Positions 18,211-28,130 are shown, numbered from the stretch's first letter. The stretch: 64,000 nucleotides of DNA from Pantoea septica (GCF_002095575.1 NZ_MLJJ01000012.1:57748-121747), one strand, 5' to 3'. Numbers and translations: made by a program. The notes: generated by a model from the sequence alone, not told the origin.

Positions 18211-19059
18211 ATGCAAGCGCAAACTATGCAACGAAAAGTTTTACGTACCATTTGCCCTGACGCGAAAGGTCTGATCGCTAAAATCACCAATATTTGCTAC
18301 AAGCACGAGCTGAATATCGTGCAAAACAATGAATTCGTTGATCATCGCACCGGCCGCTTTTTTATGCGCACCGAACTCGAAGGCATTTTCAACGATAACA
18401 CGCTGCTGGCGGATTTAGACAGCGCGCTGCCGACCGGATCGACGCGCGAGCTGAACAGCGCTGGCCGCCGTCGCGTGGTGGTGCTGGTCACGAAAGAGGC
18501 GCACTGCCTGGGCGATCTGCTGATGAAGAGCGCGTTCGGCGGGCTGGATATGGAGATTGCCGCGGTTATCGGCAACCATGACACTCTGCGTTCGCTGGTT
18601 GAGCGTTTCGATATTCCTTTCGTACTGGTCAGTCATGAAGGGCTGTCGCGCGAAGAGCACGACAACCTGATGGCAGACGAGATCGACCGTTACCAGCCCG
18701 ATTACGTGGTGCTGGCGAAATATATGCGCGTGCTGACGCCAGCCTTTGTGCAGCGCTATCCGAACCAGATCATCAATATCCATCACTCGTTCCTGCCGGC
18801 GTTTATCGGCGCGCGTCCTTATCATCAGGCCTACGAGCGCGGCGTGAAGATCATTGGCGCCACGGCGCACTACGTGAACGATAACCTGGATGAGGGTCCG
18901 ATCATCATGCAGGACGTGATTAACGTCGATCACAGCTATACGGCCGAAGAGATGATGCGCGCGGGACGCGACGTGGAGAAGAACGTGTTAAGCCGCGCGC
19001 TCTATAAAGTGCTGGGGCAGCGCGTATTTGTTTACGGCAACCGCACGATTATTCTTTAA
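18211..19059 (+). CDS. purU: Formyltetrahydrofolate deformylase PurU
   Basis: Hydrolyses 10-formyl-THF to THF and formate, supplying formate to PurT and balancing one-carbon pools. The 282 residues comprise an N-terminal ACT domain (LRTICPDAKGLIAKITNICYK) and a formyltransferase-like catalytic domain with the N-H-D residues seen in INIHHSFLPAFIGA and DEGPII. ATG 18211 adds two residues relative to E. coli; the internal ATG six codons later is an alternative. It lies 54 bases after ychJ. Confidence 0.96.
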   Translation: MQAQTMQRKVLRTICPDAKGLIAKITNICYKHELNIVQNNEFVDHRTGRFFMRTELEGIFNDNTLLADLDSALPTGSTRELNSAGRRRVVVLVTKEAHCLGDLLMKSAFGGLDMEIAAVIGNHDTLRSLVERFDIPFVLVSHEGLSREEHDNLMADEIDRYQPDYVVLAKYMRVLTPAFVQRYPNQIINIHHSFLPAFIGARPYHQAYERGVKIIGATAHYVNDNLDEGPIIMQDVINVDHSYTAEEMMRAGRDVEKNVLSRALYKVLGQRVFVYGNRTIIL

Positions 19060-19141
19060 GCGCATCGGGCGCTGAATCGTTTGTGAATTCAGCGCCACGG
19101 GCAAAAAGTGGGCAAACGGTTCACATTTTTCAGTTGGGCGC

Positions 19142-19178
19142 TTTACACGCTGACCGCATTTGGTATGATGCGCCCCGC
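19142..19178 (+). promoter_or_regulatory. Stringently controlled tRNA-Tyr promoter
   Basis: TTTACA (-35, 19142-19147), 16-base spacer, TATGAT (-10, 19164-19169) and the GC-rich discriminator GCGCCCCGC immediately after. The -10 and discriminator are the same as in the E. coli tyrT promoter, the model for ppGpp/DksA control. It lies 36 bases upstream of the first tRNA gene. Confidence 0.9.
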
Positions 19179-19204
19179 TTTAAGGCACAATGATTCAGGC
19201 CAGT

Positions 19205-19289
<85 letters not shown>

Positions 19290-19334
19290 TCTGAATCGTT
19301 TCTTCGCCTTAGCGGTCATTATTAGCATTTCCCA

Positions 19335-19419
<85 letters not shown>

Positions 19420-19568
19420 TCCTTACACTCTCCCGTATTAAATACATTCTCCTGATTTTCCCGATAATTCGGGGAGAAGGATGAGAAGCTTCGACCGAAG
19501 GTTCGGGTCGAGCGCAGCGAGACAACGCGCAAGGCGCGGCCCGTAGGGTGAGGCGCAAGGCGCCGAAT
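19420..19568 (+). ncRNA. Candidate RttR-like processed RNA from the tRNA-Tyr transcript
   Basis: Region between the second tRNA and the duplicated tRNA end, in the position of E. coli rttR. It contains two small GC hairpins, CGCGC-AAG-GCGCG (19526-19538) and GGCGC-AAG-GCGCC (19552-19564). Transcription with the tRNAs is expected; a stable processed RNA is an inference. Confidence 0.45.
19481..19546 (+). CDS. Candidate arginine-rich micro-ORF (Tpr-like)
   Basis: A 21-codon ORF, MRSFDRRFGSSAARQRARRG followed by P, with 7 arginines and a net strong positive charge. The ATG is preceded by GGGGAGAAGG, a very good Shine-Dalgarno. In E. coli the same place in the tyrT repeat encodes Tpr, a short protamine-like peptide. 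Sequence identity to Tpr was not tested, and the ORF lies in a GC hairpin region, so chance is possible. Confidence 0.4.
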   Translation: MRSFDRRFGSSAARQRARRGP

Positions 19569-19717
19569 AATCCTTCTCCCACCACCATCCTTACACTCTC
19601 TCCCGTATTAAATACATTCTCCTGATTTTCCCGACAGGCACCGCACGCATCTCCATGACTTTTTGCTGAAAAATCGCTACCATCCGGCGCAACATTCTCA
19701 GCACACTGGTCTACGCC

Positions 19718-20524
19718 ATGAAATTTGTTTCATTCAACATCAACGGGTTGCGTGCCCGCCCCCATCAGCTTGAAGCGCTCGTCGAACAACATCAGCCTGA
19801 CGTTATCGGCCTGCAGGAAACCAAAGTCCATGACGATATGTTTCCGCTCGAAGAGGTGGCGAAACTCGGCTACAACGTCTTTTATCACGGCCAGAAAGGC
19901 CACTATGGCGTGGCGCTGATGACCAAAGTGCAGCCCGTTTCGGTACGTCGCGGCTTTCCCGGCGACGATGAAGAGGCGCAGCGCCGCCTGATTATGGCGG
20001 AGATCCCGAGTCCGATAGGCGATATCACCGTTATCAACGGCTACTTCCCGCAGGGCGAGAGCCGCGACCATCCGACCAAATTCCCGGCGAAAGAGAAGTT
20101 CTATCGCGATCTGCAAACCTGGCTTGAGCAGAGCCTGCTGGCGGATAAGCCCGTGCTGATTATGGGCGACATGAATATCAGCAGCACCGATCTCGATATC
20201 GGCATCGGTGAAGAGAGCCGCAAACGCTGGTTACGCACCGGAAAGTGCTCTTTCCTGCCGGAAGAGCGCGAATGGATGGATCGCCTGCTGAAGTGGGGAC
20301 TGGTGGATACCTTCCGCGAAAAAAATCCCGAGGTGAGCGACCGTTTCTCCTGGTTCGACTACCGCTCAAAGGGGTTCGACGACAATCGTGGGCTGCGCAT
20401 CGATCTGCTGCTGGCCAGCCAGCCGCTGGCCGTCCGCTGCGTGGAGACAGGAATCGACTACGACATTCGCAGCATGGAAAAACCCTCTGACCACGCGCCG
20501 GTCTGGTCAACTTTCGCGTTCTGA
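19718..20524 (+). CDS. xthA: Exonuclease III
   Basis: Main AP endonuclease and 3'-phosphatase/3'-5' exonuclease of base excision repair, 268 residues as in E. coli. EEP-fold motifs are present: FNINGLRAR (N7 region), LQETKVHDD (catalytic E34), the [11 protein letters not shown] segment (D151/N153 region) and the C-terminal SDHAPVW with the catalytic histidine. ATG 19718. A strong bidirectional hairpin follows. Here it directly follows the tRNA-Tyr locus, unlike in E. coli. Confidence 0.98.
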   Translation: MKFVSFNINGLRARPHQLEALVEQHQPDVIGLQETKVHDDMFPLEEVAKLGYNVFYHGQKGHYGVALMTKVQPVSVRRGFPGDDEEAQRRLIMAEIPSPIGDITVINGYFPQGESRDHPTKFPAKEKFYRDLQTWLEQSLLADKPVLIMGDMNISSTDLDIGIGEESRKRWLRTGKCSFLPEEREWMDRLLKWGLVDTFREKNPEVSDRFSWFDYRSKGFDDNRGLRIDLLLASQPLAVRCVETGIDYDIRSMEKPSDHAPVWSTFAF

Positions 20525-20528
20525 TACG

Positions 20529-20557
20529 ACGGCGTGGCCGAGTGCCACGCCGTTTAT
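20529..20557. terminator. Bidirectional terminator between xthA and ynjH
   Basis: Perfect 10-bp stem ACGGCGTGGC (20529-20538) and GCCACGCCGT (20544-20553) followed by TTATTTC on the + strand. It separates convergent xthA and ynjH. Confidence 0.85.
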
Positions 20558-20859
20558 TTCACGATTTTCCAGATCAGCGGATTGGTGCCGAGCACCTTTT
20601 CGTCTCGGGCGCACTGCAGCAGCACCCCCTCCGATTTCACCACCGCGCCCTCGCTGTAGTTGCGATTCTCGAAAATACAGCACTGCTGACAGCTGGGCGC
20701 GCTGCTCTGATTTTGCGTCCAGACTTCAGGCGGCATATCGACCACCACATCCGCATTGCCGCCCGCGCTGTACTCCTGCTGATGCCCGTGCGAGGGGCTG
20801 GCGACGGCCGAGCCGCTCACCAGCGCCACGATAAAGCATAAACCTGCGCTATAACGCAT
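20554..20859 (-). CDS. ynjH: DUF1496 family secreted protein YnjH
   Basis: Small exported protein of 101 residues with a signal peptide ([21 protein letters not shown]). The mature part has the DUF1496 signature: VVVDMPPEVW, the cysteine cluster CQQCCIFENRNYSEGA, EGVLLQCARDEK and LGTNPLIWK. It closely resembles E. coli YnjH. The ATG overlaps the topB stop codon by one base (TAATG), indicating translational coupling. Function unknown; the cysteines suggest disulfide bonds or a bound metal. Confidence 0.9.
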   Translation of the reverse strand: MRYSAGLCFIVALVSGSAVASPSHGHQQEYSAGGNADVVVDMPPEVWTQNQSSAPSCQQCCIFENRNYSEGAVVKSEGVLLQCARDEKVLGTNPLIWKIVK

Positions 20860-22778
20860 TATTCGCTCTCCTTCACTTTTCGTTTCGCCGTTCGTTTAGG
20901 ACGTTTCTTCTGCCCTGAAGCGGGCAGTCCGCGAAAGGCCATCGCGCTGGGCTGCTGGCGCGCCTGATGGATCAGCTCGGTCAGCGTGCCGACCAGCGGC
21001 TGCATAAATTCCTCATAGCGGCACGCCTTTTCGCTTATGCGCGTCAGGGTCGACTCCCACTGCGCCGTCATATCGGGCCGCGCCGCCAGTTCCGGCAGCG
21101 AGTGGATCAACGCTCGCCCCGCAGGCGTCGCGTTGATATAGCGTCCGTTTTTCACCAGAAACGCGCGGCGGAACAGCAGTTCGATAATCCCGGCGCGCGT
21201 AGCCTCCGTTCCTAAACCATCGGTCGCGCGCAGCACTTTCTTTAATTCTTTATCCTGCACAAAACGGGCGATACCCGTCATGGCGGAGAGCAGCGTCGCA
21301 TCGGTGAACGGACGCGGCGGCTGCGTCTGCTTCGCCAGCACCTCGCCCCGCTCGCACAGCAGTTCGTCATTCTTCGCCACCACCGGCAGCGGCGTCCCGT
21401 CGTTTTCCTCGTCGCGCTCTTTGCTGCCCAGCAGCGCGCGCCAGCCCGCTTCGGCAAGAAAACGCGCTTTGGCGACGAATTTGCCGCCCGCGATATCCAG
21501 CTCGATAACGCATTTGCGGAAAATGGCGTCGGGACAGAACTGCATCAGATACTGACGGGCAATCAAGGCGTAAACGTTCTGCTCGTTCTCCGTCAGCCGC
21601 ACCGCGCTGGCGCGCGCGGTAGGGATGATGGCGTGGTGCGCGTCCACTTTTTTGTCATCCCAGCAGCGGTTGCGGCGATCGGCGTTGAAGTCGTCCGGCG
21701 GCGTCATGGCGCCCGCATGCGTCTGAATCGCCTTCAGCACTGCATGACGGCCAGTAAAGTGCTCTTCCGGCAGATAGCGGCAGTCGGAACGCGGATAGGT
21801 GATCAGCTTATGGGTTTCGTAGAGCTTCTGGCAGGTGTCCAGCACCGTCTGCGCGCTTAGCCCGTAGCGCTTTGCCGCTTCAATCTGCAGGCTGGAGAGC
21901 GAGAACGGCAGCGGCGCGCCCTCGCCTTCGCGCTTATCGTTGTAGCTGGTGACCAACGCAGGCTGGCCCGCGATGCGGGCGACCACGTGATCCGCCAGCG
22001 CGCGATGCAGCAGCCGCCCCTCTTCATCCTGCCAGGGTTCGCAGGCGTCGCTGGGCACCCAGCTGGCGACGAAGCGCTGCTGGTCCGGCGTGACGATATG
22101 GGCTTTGACTTCGAAATAATCTTTAGGAACGAAGTTTTCGATCTCTTCGTCGCGGCGCACCACCAGACCCAGCACCGGCGTCTGCACGCGGCCCACCGAC
22201 AGCACGCCGTCATAGCCCGCGTTGCGCCCCAGCAGCGTCCAGGCGCGCGTCATATTGATACCGTAAAGCCAGTCGGCGCGCGCGCGCGCCAGCGCCGAAA
22301 CGCAAAGCGGAATAAATTCGCGGTTTTCGCGCAGTCGGCTGACCGCCCGCTGCACCGCCTGCGGGTTCAGATCGTTGATCAGGCAGCGCTGTACCCGGCT
22401 GCGTTTTTCCGCCGGCAGTTGCAGATAGTCGAGCACTTCGTCCACCAGCAGCTGACCTTCGCGATCGGGGTCGCCCGCATGCACCACTTCGCTGGCCTGC
22501 TTCAGCAGCTTCTCAATGACTTTAAGCTGCTTCGCCACCGAGGGACGCGGCTGCAGCTGCCATTTTTGCGGGATGATCGGCAGGTCGGCCAGCGACCAGC
22601 GCGCGTAGCGGCTGTCGTAACTGTCCGGCTGCGCCTGCTCCAGCAGGTGCCCGACGCACCAGGTGACGACCTGATCGTCGCCGCAGGCGATAAAGCCCTC
22701 TCCGCGACGATGGGGCTGGGGCAACACATCGGCAATCGCGCGGCCGAGGCTCGGTTTTTCCGCAATAAACAAACGCAT
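20859..22778 (-). CDS. topB: DNA topoisomerase III
   Basis: Type IA topoisomerase that decatenates replication intermediates and works with RecQ. The 639 residues begin with the TOPRIM motif ([16 protein letters not shown]) with the acidic DPDRE at 103-107, and the catalytic tyrosine is Y328 in [11 protein letters not shown], the same number as in E. coli. The basic C-terminal tail ([13 protein letters not shown]) binds DNA. It precedes ynjH; the adjacent selD of E. coli is absent. Confidence 0.97.
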   Translation of the reverse strand: MRLFIAEKPSLGRAIADVLPQPHRRGEGFIACGDDQVVTWCVGHLLEQAQPDSYDSRYARWSLADLPIIPQKWQLQPRPSVAKQLKVIEKLLKQASEVVHAGDPDREGQLLVDEVLDYLQLPAEKRSRVQRCLINDLNPQAVQRAVSRLRENREFIPLCVSALARARADWLYGINMTRAWTLLGRNAGYDGVLSVGRVQTPVLGLVVRRDEEIENFVPKDYFEVKAHIVTPDQQRFVASWVPSDACEPWQDEEGRLLHRALADHVVARIAGQPALVTSYNDKREGEGAPLPFSLSSLQIEAAKRYGLSAQTVLDTCQKLYETHKLITYPRSDCRYLPEEHFTGRHAVLKAIQTHAGAMTPPDDFNADRRNRCWDDKKVDAHHAIIPTARASAVRLTENEQNVYALIARQYLMQFCPDAIFRKCVIELDIAGGKFVAKARFLAEAGWRALLGSKERDEENDGTPLPVVAKNDELLCERGEVLAKQTQPPRPFTDATLLSAMTGIARFVQDKELKKVLRATDGLGTEATRAGIIELLFRRAFLVKNGRYINATPAGRALIHSLPELAARPDMTAQWESTLTRISEKACRYEEFMQPLVGTLTELIHQARQQPSAMAFRGLPASGQKKRPKRTAKRKVKESE

Positions 22779-22954
22779 GAGTCAGCAAGATCCTTTACTT
22801 CAGGGTATGAGGGCCATTCGGCTAACGCGACAGAGACGCAGCGCTATCTTAGACGTTTCCTGATAAGGAGGTAAGCTCTGGCGGGTCACTTCGGGATCGG
22901 TCGCGCAGGATCCGCGCAACCCGCTACGCTGCACGGAAAGAGAGTCGGCGTCGG

Positions 22955-23506
22955 CTAGAAATAGCTGACGAAAGGCGCGGTGTCGGGATGAACCACGGTG
23001 GTGCTCGATTTTAGCTGCGGCGTGCCGAGATAGAGGAAACCGACGATAGCGTCCTGTTCGCGGCAGTTGAAGGCGCTGCGCACGCGCGCGTTGTCGGTCC
23101 AGGGACCGCTGCGCCAGATGCCGTTGAAGCCCTGCGCTGCCGCCGCCATCTGCATCGCCATTACCGCGCAGCCTGCCGATACCACCTGCTCCCAGCGCGG
23201 CACTTTGGGATGATCTTCGCAGTGGGCGATAACGGTAATGATCATCGGCGCGCGGAACGGCGAGCGCGCCGCTTTATCGATCGCCTTCTCCTCCAGCTGC
23301 GCCTCGCGCGCCGCATCTTCTAGCAGCGCGCTCAGCCGATCGCGCCCTTCATTCTCGACGATAACAAAACGCCACGGCTGCAGCGACTTATGATCCGGCG
23401 CGCGCATTCCGGCGCGGATAATGTTCTGCAGGCTTTCGCCGGCGGGCGCCGGTTCGGTCAGCCGCGAGGCCGAGCGACGATTAATCAGTAATTCAAGTGC
23501 ATCCAT
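22955..23506 (-). CDS. ydjA: NAD(P)H nitroreductase YdjA
   Basis: Flavin-dependent nitroreductase-like oxidoreductase, 183 residues as in E. coli YdjA, natural substrate unknown. FMN-binding features include [12 protein letters not shown] near residues 9-20, [17 protein letters not shown] at 33-49 and the [11 protein letters not shown] stretch. ATG 23506. It follows topB in the same direction after a 176-base gap where E. coli has selD. Confidence 0.93.
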   Translation of the reverse strand: MDALELLINRRSASRLTEPAPAGESLQNIIRAGMRAPDHKSLQPWRFVIVENEGRDRLSALLEDAAREAQLEEKAIDKAARSPFRAPMIITVIAHCEDHPKVPRWEQVVSAGCAVMAMQMAAAAQGFNGIWRSGPWTDNARVRSAFNCREQDAIVGFLYLGTPQLKSSTTVVHPDTAPFVSYF

Positions 23507-23678
23507 GATTTTCTCCTGATGTCATAACGCGTTGGCTAATCCTGGCACAGCCTGATCTTTTGTAACAGTCCGCCGCGATTTCCTGCTGACATTTTCCGCG
23601 CCGCTCTTTAGGATGAGGGCGTCATGGAAGGCGGAGCCGCGCGGCGACCGCTTTCCGCTAGCGAAAATGGAGAGTCTG

Positions 23679-25538
23679 ATGCGCACATTGTGGCGAATTA
23701 TTGCCGGTCTGTTCCGATGGACATGGCGGGTGCTGAATTTTATCAGGGAGTTTATTCTCAATCTGTTCCTGATCTTTTTAATCCTGGTCGGCGTCGGCAT
23801 CTGGCTGCAGGTCAGCGGTTCCGGCAGCGGATCGACGCCGGTGCAGCAAGGCGCGTTGAAAGTCGACCTCACCGGCGTGCTGGTGGATAAGCCCTCGGTC
23901 AGCAACAAGCTGAGCAAACTGGGGCGTCAGCTGCTGGGCGCAAGCAGCGATCGTCTGCAGGAGAACTCGCTGTTTGACGTGGTGGACGCCATTCGTCAGG
24001 CCAAAAACGACAAAAACATCACCGGCATGGTGCTGGATCTGCGCGACTTCGCCGGCGGCGATCAGCCCTCTCTGCAATACGTCGGCAAAGCGCTGCGCGA
24101 ATTCCGCGACAGCGGCAAGCCCATTTTTGCGCTGGGCGACAGCTACAGCCAGGCGCAGTACTATCTCGCCAGCTACGCAAGCAAAATCTATCTCTCGCCG
24201 CAGGGCACGGTCGATCTGCACGGTTTCGCCACCAACGGCCTCTACTATAAGACGCTGCTGGATAAGCTGAAGGTTAACTCCCACGTTTTCCGCGTCGGCA
24301 CTTACAAATCGGCGGTCGAACCTTTCCTGCGCGACGACATGTCGCAGGCGGCGCGCGACGCCGACAGCCGCTGGGTCGGTCAGCTTTGGCAGAACTATCT
24401 GAATACCGTGGCGGGCAACCGTCAAATTACGCCGGATCAGCTGTTCCCTGGGGCGGCGGCGGTGATCGCCGGTCTTGAGGCGGTAAATGGCGATACCGCC
24501 AAATATGCGCTCAACAACAAGCTGGTGGACGTGCTGGACAGCCGCGCGGCGGTCGATCAGGAGCTGGTGAAAACCTTCGGCTGGGATAAAGCCAACAACG
24601 ACTACCACAGCGTCAGCATCTATGACTACAACGTGAAACAGCCGACCCAGCAGGATGGCAATATCGCGGTTGTGATGGCGAGCGGCGCGATTATGGACGG
24701 CGAGGAGACCCCGGGCAACGTCGGCGGCGACACTACCGCCGCGCAAATCCGCGATGCGCGCCTCGATCCCAAAATCAAGGCGATTATCCTGCGCGTCAAC
24801 AGCCCTGGCGGCAGCGTTACGGCCTCCGAAGCGATCCGTGAAGAGCTGGCGGCGGCGCATGCGGCCGGTAAGCCCGTCGTCGTTTCTATGGGCGGCATGG
24901 CGGCTTCAGGCGGCTACTGGATCTCAACGCCGGCAGACTACATCGTCGCCAGCCCGAGTACTCTGACCGGCTCCATCGGCATTTTCGGCGTCATCAATAC
25001 GCTGGAGAACATTCTGGATAGCATCGGCGTGCATACGGACGGTGTCGCTACCTCGCCGCTGGCGGACGTGGCCTCCACCAAAGCGCTGCCGACCGAAGTG
25101 CAGCAGTTGATGCAGCTGACGATTGAAAACGGCTACCGCAACTTTGTCGGCCTGGTCGCCGCTTCACGTCATAAAACGCCGGAGCAAATCGACGCTATCG
25201 CGCAGGGTCACGTCTGGACCGGCAGCGACGCCAAAGCCAACGGCCTGGTCGATGCGCTGGGCGACTTTGACGATGCGGTGAAGAAAGCGGGCGAACTGGC
25301 GAAGGTCGCGAAGCCGCAGCTCGCCTGGTATCAGGATCAGCCGGGCATGTTCGATATGCTGCTCAGCCAGGTCAACGCCTCGGCGCAGGCGGTGCTGCCG
25401 ACCACGCTGAAAGCCTGGCTGCCCGCGCCGATGCTGGACGTAATGAGCGCCATGAAACAGCAGCCCGGCCTGCTGAATAACCTCAACGATCCGCAAAATC
25501 GCTATGCGTTCTGTCTGAACTGCGGCGAAGTGCGATGA
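23679..25538 (+). CDS. sppA: Signal peptide peptidase A (protease IV)
   Basis: Membrane-anchored serine protease that degrades cleaved signal peptides. ATG 23679 (MRTLWRIIAGLFRWTW) gives 619 residues, against 618 in E. coli, and has GGAGAG upstream; the longer frame adds 22 unrelated residues. One N-terminal membrane helix (about 25-45) precedes two tandem peptidase S49 domains. The catalytic lysine is in the N-terminal half (VGTYKSAVEPFLRDDMS) and the nucleophile serine in the second half (GGMAASGGYWIS). Strong terminator follows. Confidence 0.97.
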   Translation: MRTLWRIIAGLFRWTWRVLNFIREFILNLFLIFLILVGVGIWLQVSGSGSGSTPVQQGALKVDLTGVLVDKPSVSNKLSKLGRQLLGASSDRLQENSLFDVVDAIRQAKNDKNITGMVLDLRDFAGGDQPSLQYVGKALREFRDSGKPIFALGDSYSQAQYYLASYASKIYLSPQGTVDLHGFATNGLYYKTLLDKLKVNSHVFRVGTYKSAVEPFLRDDMSQAARDADSRWVGQLWQNYLNTVAGNRQITPDQLFPGAAAVIAGLEAVNGDTAKYALNNKLVDVLDSRAAVDQELVKTFGWDKANNDYHSVSIYDYNVKQPTQQDGNIAVVMASGAIMDGEETPGNVGGDTTAAQIRDARLDPKIKAIILRVNSPGGSVTASEAIREELAAAHAAGKPVVVSMGGMAASGGYWISTPADYIVASPSTLTGSIGIFGVINTLENILDSIGVHTDGVATSPLADVASTKALPTEVQQLMQLTIENGYRNFVGLVAASRHKTPEQIDAIAQGHVWTGSDAKANGLVDALGDFDDAVKKAGELAKVAKPQLAWYQDQPGMFDMLLSQVNASAQAVLPTTLKAWLPAPMLDVMSAMKQQPGLLNNLNDPQNRYAFCLNCGEVR

Positions 25539-25543
25539 AGCTC

Positions 25544-25574
25544 GCAGCCCGGTCCTCGACCGGGCTGCTTTTCC
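25544..25574 (+). terminator. Rho-independent terminator of sppA
   Basis: Perfect 11-bp stem GCAGCCCGGTC (25544-25554) and GACCGGGCTGC (25558-25568) with a CTC loop and TTTT. Confidence 0.92.
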
Positions 25575-25622
25575 CCCGCTTTCCCCTTATACTGCGCGTT
25601 TTACGGCAAGTCTGAGTTTCTG

Positions 25623-26636
25623 ATGCAAAAGAAAAACATCTATGTCGCCTATACCGGCGGCACCATCGGCATGCAGCGCTCCGCGCAAGGCTACATCCCG
25701 GTTTCAGGTCACCTGCAGCAACAGCTGGCGAATATGCCAGAGTTCCACCGCCCTGAGATGCCGGATTTCACCATCCATGAATACGATCCGCTGATCGACT
25801 CTTCCGATATGACGCCCGAAGACTGGCAGGCTATCGCGGAAGATATCCGACAAAATTATGATCGCTACGATGGATTTGTTATCCTGCACGGAACCGATAC
25901 CATGGCCTTCACCGCTTCGGCGCTGTCGTTCATGCTGGAGAACCTGGCGAAGCCCGTTATCGTGACCGGCTCGCAGATCCCGCTGGCGGAGCTGCGCTCT
26001 GACGGCCAGCAAAACCTGCTGAACGCGCTCTACGTGGCGGCGAACTATCCCGTGAATGAAGTCTCGCTGTTTTTCAACAACCAGCTTTATCGCGGCAACC
26101 GCACCACGAAAGCGCATGCTGACGGCTTTAACGCTTTTGCATCGCCGAACCTTTCCGCCCTGCTGGAAGCCGGCATTCATATTCGCCGGCTGAATACGCC
26201 GCCCGCGCCGCAGGGCCAGGGGCCGCTGAAGGTGCATACCATTACGCCGCAGCCTATCGGCGTCGTCACCATCTATCCGGGCATCTCGGCGGATGTGGTG
26301 CGCAACTTTTTACGCCAGCCGGTAAAAGCGCTGATCCTGCGTTCCTACGGCGTCGGTAACGCGCCGCAGAACGCCGAGTTTCTCGCCGAGCTGCAGCAGG
26401 CGAGCGAGCGCGGCATTGTGGTGGTTAACCTGACCCAGTGTATTTCCGGCAAGGTGAACATGGGCGGCTACGCTACCGGCAACGCCCTTGAGCACGCGGG
26501 CGTCATAAGCGGATTTGATTTAACGGTGGAAGCCGCGCTGACCAAGCTCCACTTTTTACTGAGTCAGTCGCTCTCCTGCGATGAGATCCGCGCCAGGATG
26601 CAACAAAATTTGCGCGGTGAACTGACCGAAGACTAA
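25623..26636 (+). CDS. ansA: Cytoplasmic L-asparaginase I
   Basis: Hydrolyses asparagine to aspartate and ammonia in the cytosol, 337 residues. The two catalytic threonine regions are evident: YTGGTIGM (10-17) and HGTDTMAFTAS (about 89-99), with GSQIPLAELRSDGQQNL completing the site. There is no signal peptide, which separates it from the periplasmic type II enzyme. It lies 17 bases upstream of pncA, so the pair probably forms an operon. Confidence 0.97.
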   Translation: MQKKNIYVAYTGGTIGMQRSAQGYIPVSGHLQQQLANMPEFHRPEMPDFTIHEYDPLIDSSDMTPEDWQAIAEDIRQNYDRYDGFVILHGTDTMAFTASALSFMLENLAKPVIVTGSQIPLAELRSDGQQNLLNALYVAANYPVNEVSLFFNNQLYRGNRTTKAHADGFNAFASPNLSALLEAGIHIRRLNTPPAPQGQGPLKVHTITPQPIGVVTIYPGISADVVRNFLRQPVKALILRSYGVGNAPQNAEFLAELQQASERGIVVVNLTQCISGKVNMGGYATGNALEHAGVISGFDLTVEAALTKLHFLLSQSLSCDEIRARMQQNLRGELTED

Positions 26637-26653
26637 TTACGGAGCCACCTGTT

Positions 26654-27262
26654 ATGAAGCAGGCCCTCATTATCATAGATATTCAAAACGATTTTTGTCC
26701 CGGCGGCCCCATGGCCGTGCATGAAGGCGATATGACCGTGCCGGTCGCCAACCGCTATGCGCGCGAATTCCGCGCGCGCGGCGAGTGCGTGCTGGCGCTG
26801 CAAGACTGGCATCCGGCTAACCACGGCAGCTTCGCCTCGGTATCCGGCGAACCGGTCTACACGCTGGGCGAACTCAACGGGCTGGCGCAGATCTGGTGGC
26901 CGGATCACGGCATTCAGGGTTCCGCCGGCGCTGAGCTTCATCCCGGCCTCGATCGCAACCTGATCGATGCGGTATTCCATAAGGGACAGGATGTCGACGT
27001 CGACAGCTACAGCGCCTTTTTCGACAACGGTCATCGGCGCAAAACCGAGCTGGACAGCTGGCTGCAGGCGCGCGGCATTACCCATCTTGTGATGCTGGGC
27101 ATTGCCACCGACTACTGCGTGAAGTACAGCGTGCTGGATGCGCTGGAGCTGGGTTATCAGGTGACGGTGGTGAAGGAAGGCTGTCGCGGCGTGAATCTCA
27201 GCCCTGAAGACAGCGATATCGCGTTCGCCCAGATGAAGGCGCAGGGCGCGGTGCTGATTTAG
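26654..27262 (+). CDS. pncA: Nicotinamidase
   Basis: Converts nicotinamide to nicotinate for NAD salvage (and activates pyrazinamide in species that are tested). The 202 residues carry the catalytic triad D9 (IIIDIQNDF), K110 (VFHKGQD) and C155 (GIATDYCVKYS), plus the metal site D51, H53, H57 in DWHPANH. A small variation is WPDHGIQGS where many relatives have WPDHCVQGT. ATG 26654 with GGAG upstream. Confidence 0.96.
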   Translation: MKQALIIIDIQNDFCPGGPMAVHEGDMTVPVANRYAREFRARGECVLALQDWHPANHGSFASVSGEPVYTLGELNGLAQIWWPDHGIQGSAGAELHPGLDRNLIDAVFHKGQDVDVDSYSAFFDNGHRRKTELDSWLQARGITHLVMLGIATDYCVKYSVLDALELGYQVTVVKEGCRGVNLSPEDSDIAFAQMKAQGAVLI

Positions 27263-27273
27263 CGGAATAAAGT

Positions 27274-27298
27274 AAGGCCGATGCAATGTCGGCCTTGT
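27274..27298. terminator. Bidirectional terminator between pncA and yeaC
   Basis: AAGGCCGA (27274-27281), 7-base loop, TCGGCCTT (27289-27296). The T run is short on the + strand. It lies between convergent genes. Confidence 0.7.
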
Positions 27299-27300
27299 GT

Positions 27301-27582
27301 TCAGTGCAGGTTGATGCGCGTAATCTCAGCGTCGATACCGAACTCTTCTTTCAGCTCTCGCTTCGATTTCGTCACCATTTCGCCGCCCTTGCTGATGGTC
27401 ATATGCTGCGGCGCCTCGTTGTGGCGCGCCTGATAGAGCATCACCAGCTGCAGGCAGTTCTCGCGCTGCGCCTGCGACAGCGCCACGCCATCCGGCCATT
27501 TCCCGGTTTCCACCGCCGTCGCCAGCCGTTCGTAGACCTCAGGCGTCATGGCGTCGACCATCGCCTCAAGCTGTTGTTTCAT
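27301..27582 (-). CDS. yeaC: DUF1315 family protein YeaC
   Basis: Small cytosolic protein of 93 residues matching the YeaC family: MTPEVYERLATAVETGKWPDGVALSQAQRE is characteristic, and the C-terminus ends in ITRINLH. Function unknown. It begins 3 bases after the msrB stop codon, in the same direction, suggesting coupled expression as in other enterobacteria. Confidence 0.92.
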   Translation of the reverse strand: MKQQLEAMVDAMTPEVYERLATAVETGKWPDGVALSQAQRENCLQLVMLYQARHNEAPQHMTISKGGEMVTKSKRELKEEFGIDAEITRINLH

Positions 27583-27585
27583 TCT

Positions 27586-27996
27586 TCACCCCCGCTGTTC
27601 GTCGCCCTGCTCGTCGGTAAAGCTCAGCGACGCCGAGTTAACGCAGTAGCGTTCGCCGGTCGGCTGCGGCCCGTCCGGGAAGACGTGCCCCAGGTGCGCG
27701 TCGCAGTTATTGCAGCGGATTTCGATGCGGTGCATACCGTGAGAGTCATCCTCCAGATAGCGAATCGCGTCGTCGCTTACCGGCTGATAGAAACTCGGCC
27801 AGCCGCAGCCGGAGTCATACTTGGTTTCCGAGAGAAACAGCGGTGCGTTGCAGACCAGGCAGTGATAGATGCCTTCCTGTTTATTGTGCAGAAGCGCGCC
27901 GCTGAAAGGCGGTTCCGTGCCGCGCTGCTGGGTCACATAGCGCTGCATTTCAGACAATTGCGCAATTTTTGCTTCGGATGCGGTTTCTTTAGCCAT
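27586..27996 (-). CDS. msrB: Peptide-methionine (R)-S-oxide reductase MsrB
   Basis: Repairs the R epimer of methionine sulfoxide in proteins. ATG 27996 ([13 protein letters not shown]) gives 136 residues, close to the 137 of E. coli, with GGAA 8 bases upstream; a start 8 codons earlier has poorer support. Two zinc-binding CxxC pairs (CLVC and CNNC), the substrate-binding SGCGWPSF and the catalytic cysteine in [11 protein letters not shown] are all present. It diverges from gapA. Confidence 0.95.
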   Translation of the reverse strand: MAKETASEAKIAQLSEMQRYVTQQRGTEPPFSGALLHNKQEGIYHCLVCNAPLFLSETKYDSGCGWPSFYQPVSDDAIRYLEDDSHGMHRIEIRCNNCDAHLGHVFPDGPQPTGERYCVNSASLSFTDEQGDEQRG

Positions 27997-28114
27997 TTGA
28001 GTGGTTCCGGAGAGTGTCATTCTGAAAAAATCGTCTACTATTCTAACAAATGAATAACAATGCCGAGGCTTTTTTCGTGCTTAGCGACCATACTTTCCTT
28101 TCGCAGCGTAGATT

Positions 28115-28130
28115 TGTGACCTCGATCACC
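28115..28130. promoter_or_regulatory. CRP-type site upstream of gapA
   Basis: TGTGA-CCTCGA-TCACC matches TGTGA-N6-TCACA at nine of ten defined bases. gapA transcription in E. coli is known to respond to CRP, which makes the site plausible. Confidence 0.6.

Noticed and set aside
22779..22954. selD remnant
   Set aside because: None of the six frames contains recognisable selenophosphate synthetase motifs.
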